DNA of 64,000 bases from Methylophaga sp. (lineage in GTDB: Bacteria > Pseudomonadota > Gammaproteobacteria > Nitrosococcales > Methylophagaceae): positions 248,001 through 312,000 of the forward strand of contig PAJP01000025.1 in assembly GCA_002706095.1 (NCBI GenBank), written 5' to 3'. The position numbers were made by a program, and so were the translations under genes. Under the pieces are notes generated by a model, which had not been told where the DNA came from, ran no database searches, and saw only the letters and a program-made list of their open reading frames with translations. Below, in pieces: positions 56,698 to 64,000 of the stretch. How positions within the stretch are numbered: position 1 is the stretch's first letter; every line of letters begins with the position of its first letter.

Positions 56698-58859
56698 GAC
56701 GGTGACTCCTCCAATGGCAATCTTATAATTATACTCGTTCCCTCTGGGTCCAGATTTTCTGCCCAGACATCACCACCATGTTCTTCAATCATTTTTTTAA
56801 CGATGGCTAAACCCAGGCCCGTACCTTTATGTTTAGTTGTGGCGTAAGGTTCAAATAATTTATCAATGATAGAAACAGGAATGCCTGGACCGTAATCCCG
56901 AACAGAAATTTCAAGCCAACGGCGTTGTTGGTGAGTAAGTGGATGGTAACTGATAACGATATCAACGGGAAGTTGAGCATCTTCACAAGCCTCAATCGCA
57001 TTCTTCAGTAGATTATGCATGACCTGTCGGAAACGGTTGACATCAATTTCAACAGCGACATTTTCAGGGCTGTTCAAGAGGGTAAATTGGTGATTTGGAT
57101 TGCTCTGATACATGGTCAGCACTTCCCGAATCAGCTGACCAATGTCATATGACTGGAGTTGAAGCGCAGGTGTTCGGGCATACTCTGAAAATTCATTCAC
57201 CATCTCTTTCATTGCTTCGACTTGCTGAATAATGGTGTTGGTCAGTTTATCCACAGTTTCGAGCTGATTTTCCGGCACAATGGCATTGTATTTACGTTGT
57301 AGGCGTTCTGCAGAGAGCTGAATCGGTGTTAATGGATTCTTGATTTCATGAGCCAGCCGGCGTGCGACTTCGCCCCAAGCCGCATTACGCTGGGCTTGTA
57401 GCAGAGTAGTGATGTCTTCAAAGACAATCACCCAGCCACTGTTATTGGGTAACTCGGTACCATGACAAATCAATGTTTGGTTACCGTTTTGTTTTTGCAG
57501 TTCTACTTGTTGCTCCCAGGCGATGCCTTTGACAGCACAACGTTCAATCATTTCACAGAAGGTTTTCATGTTTTTATTAATTTCTGCGAGCTTGGATAAC
57601 GGGCTTTCCAGACGTTGCTGTAACTTCACCCCTAGAATTTTACTACTGGCGTTATTGGCGGTGTGCAGGTAGAGGCGTTTATCCACAGTCACCACACCGC
57701 TGGATAAGCTACCTAGAACGGTGGTGAGATAACTGGTTTGTTGTTCGAGTAATCGGTGACTTCGTTGTGAGGCGTTACGGGCATGGGTTAGGCGTTGAGT
57801 CATCTGGTTAAATGAGCGCACCAGAAATCCTATTTCGTCATGACCGGAAGCGGTCAGTTGCATATTATAGTTACCAGATGCCACTGCTTGCGTGCCTTCA
57901 GCCAATTCTTGCAAAGGCTCGACAATACGGCGGGATATCCAGATAGCAAACCAGATTGATACCAGAATGGTTAAAAATACGATTAAGCTTAACGTGAGGG
58001 TGAAGACACTGATTAATGGCTTTCTCAGGTAGCTCAATTCTTTGTAATCCGCATAAGCATCTTGCACGGTTTTTCCCAAATCACTGAGATGATCATTGAT
58101 GGGAAACAGCACATTGAGAATCCGCTCTTCAGCCAAGACCGATTTTTGTGGAATCCTAACAGCAGCGCGTAATTGAAGTTTATCGTTCTCGGATGGGTCC
58201 ATGCCAATATAGTCTTCACCCTGAAGCAGCTGATGCATGATGGTATCGTTTGGTCTGTTTGGCACCATAATGGTTGGGCTTTCAATACTGGAGGCAATCG
58301 GTTGACCATCTCTGGCCCAGATGCTGAGCTCCAGTGCGCCACTTAACTGCGTTAAATCTCGTAGGCTATGTGATAGTTCATTATCGGGCAGTTCGCTTAA
58401 TACCCCGGCCATCATCCGAGTTTGGCGTAACAGGGTGCGCATCCTTATACCAAAAGCCGTTCGACTTAATTCAAGCGAGTCATTGAGCGCTTGCTCTACC
58501 TTGACATCAAACCAGCTGTTAATGCCGCGATGCAGGAAGTGAATCGAGAAGCTATAAACAATCGATGTCGCGACTAAAATTAGCAGAACAAATAAGCTGA
58601 CCAGCCTCACTGTCAGGCGTGAGCCTGCTTCATGCTTTTTAAAGTCACGATATAAACGATAGAGGCTACGTGCCAAAATGCCCACAAGCAGTAATAAGCA
58701 AGCGACACCAATACCAAAGATAACGAGAAATAGCTCATTTAGCCGTGAGCTGTCCTGAGTGGCTGCACTTAGCAGATAGGCAAGAACAAGCAATAAAAAA
58801 GCGAGTGAAAAATAGGGAGCCGTACCTGAGCTTAATCGCTTAATGAGGCTTATAGCCAT
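56694..58859 (-). CDS. ntrY: NtrY-like sensor histidine kinase
   Basis: A membrane kinase of about 721 residues. Two N-terminal helices, a third helix and a large periplasmic sensor region precede a fourth helix, then HAMP (RRIVEPLQELAEGTQAVASGNYNM), a PAS-like domain and the kinase core: H-box RRLAHEIKNPLTPIQLSAERL, N-box HNLLKNAIEACE, G-boxes DYGPGIP and GTGLGLAIVKK. It is the partner of the NtrX-like regulator (4-nt overlap). The ATG at 58859 gives a 10-nt overlap with the DUF4390 gene; an ATG 15 nt upstream (58874) is equally possible. Confidence 0.92.
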   Translation of the reverse strand: MAISLIKRLSSGTAPYFSLAFLLLVLAYLLSAATQDSSRLNELFLVIFGIGVACLLLLVGILARSLYRLYRDFKKHEAGSRLTVRLVSLFVLLILVATSIVYSFSIHFLHRGINSWFDVKVEQALNDSLELSRTAFGIRMRTLLRQTRMMAGVLSELPDNELSHSLRDLTQLSGALELSIWARDGQPIASSIESPTIMVPNRPNDTIMHQLLQGEDYIGMDPSENDKLQLRAAVRIPQKSVLAEERILNVLFPINDHLSDLGKTVQDAYADYKELSYLRKPLISVFTLTLSLIVFLTILVSIWFAIWISRRIVEPLQELAEGTQAVASGNYNMQLTASGHDEIGFLVRSFNQMTQRLTHARNASQRSHRLLEQQTSYLTTVLGSLSSGVVTVDKRLYLHTANNASSKILGVKLQQRLESPLSKLAEINKNMKTFCEMIERCAVKGIAWEQQVELQKQNGNQTLICHGTELPNNSGWVIVFEDITTLLQAQRNAAWGEVARRLAHEIKNPLTPIQLSAERLQRKYNAIVPENQLETVDKLTNTIIQQVEAMKEMVNEFSEYARTPALQLQSYDIGQLIREVLTMYQSNPNHQFTLLNSPENVAVEIDVNRFRQVMHNLLKNAIEACEDAQLPVDIVISYHPLTHQQRRWLEISVRDYGPGIPVSIIDKLFEPYATTKHKGTGLGLAIVKKMIEEHGGDVWAENLDPEGTSIIIRLPLEESPS

Positions 58860-59425
58860 ACTGCTTGAACCCATGGACTAGTTAATTGCCATTTGTCTGA
58901 GATCAATGCGCCTGGACGCATGGGGGTGGGTAAGGCATTGAGATCTAAACCGCTACGTATTTCGAGCACAAGATTATCTGGCTCTTGTGTAAATTCTGGT
59001 GGTAGCGATAAGGCATTAATATCACCTAGCGCTTTTAAGGCACCACTCAAGCTAGGGAAGTTTTGCTGCTCATGGGTGTCGAGTGACTCCACAATATATT
59101 GTTCAGACAGGGCATGATAGCGCAGCTCATAAGTCATCGTACTCTCCCACAGAGTGGTTTCCCACTGCCAGAAACTCCCTAGCAAAGGGAACGCATCTAT
59201 TAGCCGGAATTCCTGTAAGAAAGTAATGGGTACACCGTTTTGCAGTGCTTCAATCACTCGTGGTGTCAGTGGGTAACTGATTTGAGCGGTGAGTACATAG
59301 GCATTACCAATGGGATGAACTACAGGGTTATTAACGCTAAAAACAGAGGCTGTGGCGGATGTTTGAATAAACAACCATAAGAAGAGTGATAGGAAAAGGC
59401 GTTTACTTACGACGTAGGCAGGCAT
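58850..59425 (-). CDS. DUF4390 domain protein
   Basis: A 191-residue exported protein with an N-terminal signal (VSKRLFLSLFLWLFIQTSATA) followed by a beta-rich DUF4390 domain (LTAQISYPLTPRVIEALQNGVPITFLQEF). The start at 59425 gives the signal peptide and overlaps rsmB by 23 nt; the open frame runs further into rsmB without support. It stands between rsmB and ntrY, its usual neighbours; a role in the NtrY sensing pathway is possible but untested. Confidence 0.85.
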   Translation of the reverse strand: MPAYVVSKRLFLSLFLWLFIQTSATASVFSVNNPVVHPIGNAYVLTAQISYPLTPRVIEALQNGVPITFLQEFRLIDAFPLLGSFWQWETTLWESTMTYELRYHALSEQYIVESLDTHEQQNFPSLSGALKALGDINALSLPPEFTQEPDNLVLEIRSGLDLNALPTPMRPGALISDKWQLTSPWVQAVWL

Positions 59426-60716
59426 AATAAAAACCGTCCATAACATCGTCACCAGGGAGTCTTTGGTAGCCAAAGGGTCTCGGTGTGGCTGGTGTTGGTG
59501 AGAGTCTAAGCTCTTCAGCTTCCGGATGTCGTTGTAGAAACGCTTCAATTTGCTGCTCATTTTCTTTTTTAAAGGCAGAGCAGGTAGTGTAAACCATTAA
59601 GCCATCAGGTTTTAGTAATGGCCATAAATTATCTAGCAAAATTTGCTGTTGACTGGCTAAGCTATCGATATCTTTGGGGTGGCGCAGCAGCTTAATGTCT
59701 GGATGTCGACGAATCACACCGCTACCGGTACATGGCGCATCAATAAGAATACGATCAAAAGCCTGTCCGTCCCACCACGCTGATGTGTCGGCTGCATCAG
59801 CTGCGATTAGGGTGGCATGTAATCCAAGTCTATCTGTATTTTGTTGGATCTGAAGTAAGCGATCAGCTGAGATATCAATGGCTGTGATGTCATTGTTAGG
59901 AGAGGATTCGAGAATATGGCATGTTTTACCACCAGGTGCAGCGCAAGCGTCTAGCGCACGTTGTCCTGGCTTGATATCCAATATCATTGTGGCTAGTTGA
60001 GCAGAACCATCTTGTACCGAAACCCAACCTTCCTCAAAGCCTGGGAGCTTATAAACATCACAAGGTTGGTCTAGTAATATCCCATTATCAGTGGCCTCTA
60101 TGATTGAGGCTGTAATTTGCTGGGACGTTAACTGTTTTAAATATGCTTCACGTGAAACCTTCTGCTGGTTAACACGAAGCATCATCGGCGGCTGTTTATT
60201 GTTAGCCTCAATAATGTTTTGCCAGTTTTCTGGCCAGTCACTTTGATATAAATGGAGTAGCCAGTTTGGGTGAGCCTGACTTGCGGCTTCGTTTGCCAAC
60301 AATTTTTGATCTATATGTTCTTGTTGCCTTAAGTAGTTTCTCAGGCAAGCGTTTAATAAACCACCCGCCCAGACTTTTTTGAGTTTTTTACTGGCATCCA
60401 CAGTCTCTGAAATAGCGGCATGGTCCGGTGTATTTAAAAACCGTAACTGCAAAATTCCGAGTATTAAAAGCTGCTCAATATCCTTATCTTTCGCTTTGAA
60501 CGGTTTTTTTATGAGTTGATGGGCGATAAATTGCAGAGTGGGGTAATGCCGTAAACTGCTATAACAGAGTTGCTGGCAGAAGCTACGATCTTTTTCATCG
60601 ACATGAGGCAGGTAGTGAGCTAAAGCTGTATTGAGTGAGCGCTGCTGCACAACCACTTCATTCAGTATAAGTGCAGCATTCGTTCGTGCACCTTTTAAGT
60701 GGTTGGGCTTAGCCAA
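59403..60716 (-). CDS. rsmB: 16S rRNA m5C967 methyltransferase RsmB
   Basis: A 437-residue SAM-dependent RNA methyltransferase. An N-terminal NusB-like domain (ALILNEVVVQQRSLNTAL) is followed by the Rossmann fold (ALDACAAPGGKTCHIL) and the two catalytic-site cysteines in DAPCTGSGVIRRHPDIK and YTTCSAFKKENE. It overlaps fmt by 8 nt. A parS-like 16-mer lies inside it. Confidence 0.96.
   Translation of the reverse strand: MAKPNHLKGARTNAALILNEVVVQQRSLNTALAHYLPHVDEKDRSFCQQLCYSSLRHYPTLQFIAHQLIKKPFKAKDKDIEQLLILGILQLRFLNTPDHAAISETVDASKKLKKVWAGGLLNACLRNYLRQQEHIDQKLLANEAASQAHPNWLLHLYQSDWPENWQNIIEANNKQPPMMLRVNQQKVSREAYLKQLTSQQITASIIEATDNGILLDQPCDVYKLPGFEEGWVSVQDGSAQLATMILDIKPGQRALDACAAPGGKTCHILESSPNNDITAIDISADRLLQIQQNTDRLGLHATLIAADAADTSAWWDGQAFDRILIDAPCTGSGVIRRHPDIKLLRHPKDIDSLASQQQILLDNLWPLLKPDGLMVYTTCSAFKKENEQQIEAFLQRHPEAEELRLSPTPATPRPFGYQRLPGDDVMDGFYYACLRRK
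60144..60159. promoter_or_regulatory. near-consensus parS site inside rsmB
   Basis: TGCTTCACGTGAAACC matches the 16-bp parS consensus TGTTTCACGTGAAACA at 14 positions, with the central TTCACGTGAAAC intact. It is a candidate third ParB site, about 58 kb from the two in recF. Confidence 0.6.
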
Positions 60717-61638
60717 AATGATCGCCTACTTCGATTGAATGTGCATTGAGAAAGTCTTGAACAGACATGGCGCGTTTCCCGGGCAGTTGTAGCTCAGTGA
60801 TGCGTAGTGTTCCATCGCTGGTGGCAACATCAATACCGGCTTTTGAGACATGGATGATTTGACCCGCTGCTTGTGCCGAGTGCTCTTTTATCCATTCTGC
60901 TCGCCATATACGAAAAACAGCATCATGCCAGAGTGTTTGAGCCACGGGCCAAGGATTAAAAGCGTTAATTTTGTGAAGAATATCTTGAGCGGTGGTGTGC
61001 CAATCTATATCCGCTTCTTTTTTATCCAGTTTAGCGGCATAGGTGCTTAAAGTATCATCTTGTGGTTGCGCATGTTTTTGTTGAACTTCGATATTGTTGA
61101 GAGACTCAACCAAGGTTTTTGCTCCCAAGACAGCGAGGCGATCATGTAGGATTTGCGCTGTGTCTTGTTCAGTAATCGGGCAACGTGTTTCAGCAAGGAC
61201 AGGGCCGGTATCAAGACCGGCTTCCATTTGCATAATGCATACTCCTGATTCTTTATCACCAGCTAATATGGCTCTTTGAATAGGTGCAGCACCTCGCCAG
61301 CGGGGTAAGAGTGAAGCATGAACATTAATACAACCCAGTCTTGGGGTGTCCAACACGATTTGTGGCAATAAAAGTCCATAAGCGACAACAACCATTAAAT
61401 CAGCTTGATAAGCAGCCAATATGTTTACGGCATCATCAGTTTTAAAGTTAAGAGGCTGTTCAACAGGAATATCGTGTTCCTGTGCAACTTGTTTTACTGG
61501 ACTGGCCGTCAGTTTACGACCCCGCCCCGCAGGACGATCGGGCTGAGTGTAAACAGCGCATATTTCATGCTCGGTATGAATCAGTGCTTTCAGTGTTTCT
61601 GCGGCGAAAGCCGGAGTACCGGCAAAAATAATGCGCAT
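60709..61638 (-). CDS. fmt: methionyl-tRNA formyltransferase
   Basis: A 309-residue enzyme that formylates initiator Met-tRNA using 10-formyl-tetrahydrofolate. Motifs are IIFAGTPAFAAETLKAL, the catalytic INVHASLLPRWRGAAPIQRAI and the MQMEAGLDTGPVL loop. It is 9 nt downstream of def, with which it cooperates. Confidence 0.97.
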   Translation of the reverse strand: MRIIFAGTPAFAAETLKALIHTEHEICAVYTQPDRPAGRGRKLTASPVKQVAQEHDIPVEQPLNFKTDDAVNILAAYQADLMVVVAYGLLLPQIVLDTPRLGCINVHASLLPRWRGAAPIQRAILAGDKESGVCIMQMEAGLDTGPVLAETRCPITEQDTAQILHDRLAVLGAKTLVESLNNIEVQQKHAQPQDDTLSTYAAKLDKKEADIDWHTTAQDILHKINAFNPWPVAQTLWHDAVFRIWRAEWIKEHSAQAAGQIIHVSKAGIDVATSDGTLRITELQLPGKRAMSVQDFLNAHSIEVGDHFG

Positions 61639-61647
61639 TCAGAATCC

Positions 61648-62151
61648 TTATAGTTTTTGTTTTTGATGTTTTTCTAGGCGTTTTTTTATACGTTGACGCT
61701 TTAGATTGCTCAGGTAGTCAACAAATAATTTTCCATCCAAATGATCGATTTCATGCTGAACACAGGTTGCCAGCAATCCCTCTGCGGCAAGCTCAAATTC
61801 CTCACCATGTCGATTTAATGCCCTGACTTTTATTGTGTCAGCACGAACAACAGTTTCATAAGCTTCAGGGACTGATAAGCAACCTTCCTCGTACTCCCGC
61901 TCGCCTTCTTTATCAAGGATTTCCGGGTTTATTAGAATCAGAGGGTCAGATTTATCTTCTGAAATATCGATCACAATCAGGCGCTTTTGCACATCCACTT
62001 GATTCGCTGCGAGTCCGATTCCTGGCGCATCATACATCGTTTCGAGCATATCGTCGGCAAGTTGGCGAATGTCGTCAGTCACTTCCTGGATGGGCTCGGC
62101 TTTTTTGCGCAACCTTGGATCAGGGAAATGAAGAATATTTAAAATGGCCAT
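61648..62151 (-). CDS. def: peptide deformylase
   Basis: A 167-residue metallo-hydrolase that removes N-formyl groups from nascent proteins. The three family motifs [16 protein letters not shown] and [12 protein letters not shown] (metal-binding HExxH) are intact. It starts the leftward def-fmt-rsmB block. Confidence 0.97.
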   Translation of the reverse strand: MAILNILHFPDPRLRKKAEPIQEVTDDIRQLADDMLETMYDAPGIGLAANQVDVQKRLIVIDISEDKSDPLILINPEILDKEGEREYEEGCLSVPEAYETVVRADTIKVRALNRHGEEFELAAEGLLATCVQHEIDHLDGKLFVDYLSNLKRQRIKKRLEKHQKQKL

Positions 62152-62546
62152 GAGTAATACCTATCAGGATGAGTTGCTGCATATACAAACCTTATATTGT
62201 AGTCTGCCAGCGACGTATTGAAAATATGACGCGATTACAATACACATAACTTATGGCTCTGATTGTCCAGCATTCGTCTACACCCGAATACTGGTAAAGT
62301 CATAAGCGGCATTGATTAACGTTTTTTCAATACTTTTTTCTGTATTGTGTGCCTGATGCGACAGATAAAGTGGAAGACTAGTTTCTCGAGCAAGCCTGAG
62401 AATTGATGGTCAGAGTTTACTTGTCGCATAAAAATGATTAAGTTTGACGCTGGTAGCGATACTTGATTAGTCATAAGGCTTATAACACACTACTCAAATT
62501 GCCCATAACAGGATTGTGGCGAGATTAAGTCCATGAGGATGGTTCG
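62152..62546. other. intergenic region between def and the LysM gene (divergent promoters)
   Basis: This 395-bp AT-rich stretch must contain promoters for def (left) and the LysM-dprA genes (right). I see no ORF with gene-like features, no RNA gene and no strong hairpin. A short inverted pair, AATAC ... GTATT, lies around 62330-62345, which is weak. Confidence 0.5.
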
Positions 62547-63578
62547 ATGATAAAGCACATTGCGATGAGTTTGATTTTTCTTCTGCTGAGCACGCCTTTG
62601 CTGGCTAAGGAAGTGGAGCTTAATCCAGATCATCCCCAGCAATACACAGTTAAGAAAGGTGATACCTTGTGGGATATCTCAGGGATGTTTCTCAAGTACC
62701 CCTGGCATTGGCCTGAAATATGGCATGTTAACCCTCAAATCGAAAATCCACACCTGATTTACCCAGGGGATGAATTGTCTCTCAGTTATCGTAATGGCAA
62801 ACCTGTTATTGAAGTCAATCGTGGTAAACGCAGTGTCAAGTTATCACCTGAAGTTCGTGAAACGATTCTGGATAAACCGATTATGACAATACCGTTGTCA
62901 GCGATTGGTCCTTTTTTATCTAAACCAAGAGTGGTTGGGGAAGAGGCCTTAGATAACGCCCCTTATGTTGTAGCAAGTGCTGATGAACGTCTGATTTCAG
63001 GGGCCGGTGACTACGTTTACGTAAAAGGCATCGCTGATAGAGAAAGTGATACATACAGTCTTTTCCGTGGTGGTAAAGCCTACAAGGATCCTGATAATGG
63101 AGAAGTGTTGGGCTATGAAGCGATTTACTCAGGTGATGCTGAGCGCTTAACCAAGGAAGATCCTGCAAAAGTACGACTCACCTACACTAATAGAGAAATT
63201 CAGGTAGGCGATCGTTTGCTAGAAATTGAAGATCAGGATTTTGATCTGAATTTTATCCCACGTTCACCTGAAAAGCCTCTCAATGGTCGTATTATTTCTG
63301 TGTTTGATGGTGTTTCTCAGATAGGGCAGTACCAGATAGTGGTTTTGACGTTAGGTAAACGAGATGGTCTGGAAACGGGGCATGTGTTATCCGTTTATCA
63401 AGCAGGAGAAACGATCAAAGACTCCGTTTCTGCAGACAACAAAGATACCGTGACGTTACCCGATGAGCATGCTGGTGAAGCGATGGTATTCAAACTATAT
63501 GACAAAGTCAGTTATGCCATCATTATGAAAGCAACAACGGCCATTCATTTATACGATCGAGTGAAAAGCGCGCCTTAA
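62547..63578 (+). CDS. LysM-domain periplasmic protein
   Basis: A 343-residue exported protein with signal peptide (to LLAKE) and an N-terminal LysM glycan-binding domain (YTVKKGDTLWDISGMFLKYPWHWPEIWHVNPQIENPHLIYPGDEL). The remaining 270 residues are a conserved extension without catalytic motifs that I recognise. It is usually found just upstream of dprA near def/fmt, as here. Confidence 0.88.
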   Translation: MIKHIAMSLIFLLLSTPLLAKEVELNPDHPQQYTVKKGDTLWDISGMFLKYPWHWPEIWHVNPQIENPHLIYPGDELSLSYRNGKPVIEVNRGKRSVKLSPEVRETILDKPIMTIPLSAIGPFLSKPRVVGEEALDNAPYVVASADERLISGAGDYVYVKGIADRESDTYSLFRGGKAYKDPDNGEVLGYEAIYSGDAERLTKEDPAKVRLTYTNREIQVGDRLLEIEDQDFDLNFIPRSPEKPLNGRIISVFDGVSQIGQYQIVVLTLGKRDGLETGHVLSVYQAGETIKDSVSADNKDTVTLPDEHAGEAMVFKLYDKVSYAIIMKATTAIHLYDRVKSAP

Positions 63579-63596
63579 AAGGACTTATTCAGCGGA

Positions 63597-64000
63597 ATGA
63601 CAGCTAACAAGCAAAGTGAATTGGCTTGTTGGATTGCTTTACAACGAGTGCCAGGGATTGGCCCAGTAACATACCACAAGCTGTTGCAGCAGTATGGCAG
63701 TCCACAATACATATTAAATAACCCTAATCAGTTAAGCGGTTTCAATGAAAAACTGGTAGAGAACCTCCGTCATCCCAACTGGCAACAGGTTGAGCAAGAC
63801 TTACTCTGGTTGGAGCAAGACGATCGCTATATCCTCACCATCGACGATGAACGTTATCCCGTTTTGCTTAAAGAAATTTCAGACCCGCCGCCATTACTCT
63901 ACGTACAGGGGGAGGTTTCATTATTAAACGATTGGCAGTTGGCTATAGTCGGTAGCCGTAATCCTTCTGCTTCAGGCATAAATACCGCCTATGACTTTGC
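63597..64000 (+). CDS. dprA: DNA processing protein DprA, N-terminal part (cut by window edge)
   Basis: The frame starting at ATG 63597 runs to the window end. It encodes LACWIALQRVPGIGPVTYHKLLQQYG (SAM/HhH-like N-terminus), YILTIDDERYPVLLKEISDPPPLLYVQG and the start of the Rossmann fold LAIVGSRNPSASG. DprA loads RecA on incoming single-stranded DNA in transformation. Truncation is due only to the window edge. Confidence 0.95.
   Translation, partial: MTANKQSELACWIALQRVPGIGPVTYHKLLQQYGSPQYILNNPNQLSGFNEKLVENLRHPNWQQVEQDLLWLEQDDRYILTIDDERYPVLLKEISDPPPLLYVQGEVSLLNDWQLAIVGSRNPSASGINTAYDF

Overview
The window is a moderately AT-rich, gene-dense piece of a gammaproteobacterial chromosome, most like a marine methylotroph of the Methylophaga type. 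The main evidence for methylotrophy is a complete fhcBADC operon (tetrahydromethanopterin/methanofuran-type formaldehyde oxidation) followed by fructose-1,6-bisphosphatase. The Tat, his, ArgRS-SPOR, algH/yqgE-ruvX-pyrR-pyrB-pyrC' and def-fmt-rsmB-DUF4390-ntrYX-trkA blocks have typical gammaproteobacterial gene orders. The genus assignment is an inference. No phage, IS element, CRISPR array or rRNA operon was seen.

Layout. 1-2.7 kb (minus strand): 5' part of gyrB, recF carrying two perfect parS sites, and rubredoxin. 2.9-7.6 kb: oxyR, a SCO-like copper protein, murJ, ompW with an FNR box, and fnr. 7.7-12.9 kb: hisB-H-A-F-I-E-hinT-tatABC. 12.9-19.1 kb: pentapeptide protein, TIGR02647 protein, folA, a cluster of three perfect DnaA boxes, priA, argS and an FtsN-like SPOR protein. 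19.2-25 kb: fhcBADC, strong terminator, fbp. 25-28.9 kb: small envelope genes (DUF4124, DM13, alpha/beta hydrolase, MAPEG, lipocalin, MgtC, VOC). 29-33 kb: Fur-box-preceded fecI-fecR-TonB receptor unit. 33-40 kb: two GNATs, an RND pump with its adaptor, rhlE. 40.2-43.1 kb: membrane-tethered pseudoazurin-like cupredoxin, ycaO, tRNA-Asp. 43.1-49.3 kb is the most accessory-looking part: a tightly coupled three-gene unit (gluconate-2-dehydrogenase-subunit-3-like protein, GMC flavoprotein with a Cys cluster, His-rich polytopic membrane protein), an autotransporter and a Sel1-repeat protein. 49.3-62.2 kb (minus strand): HAD, DUF3012 lipoprotein, pyrC', pyrB, pyrR, ruvX, yqgE, trkA, an NtrX-like regulator with a degenerate AAA+ domain, ntrY, DUF4390, rsmB, fmt, def. 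62.5-64 kb: LysM protein and the start of dprA.

Two themes stand out. First, several signals point to the replication-origin domain: two canonical parS sites in recF, one near-match in rsmB, and three exact DnaA boxes in 43 bp between folA and priA. gyrB and recF are present, but dnaN/dnaA do not precede recF. Second, several proteins belong to known families but have lost or changed key residues or partners: the NtrX-like regulator without GAFTGA, a Zn-ligand-less dihydroorotase paralogue, and a GMC dehydrogenase unit with a His-rich membrane protein where a cytochrome c would be expected. The three-gene GMC unit is the best candidate for an undescribed system.
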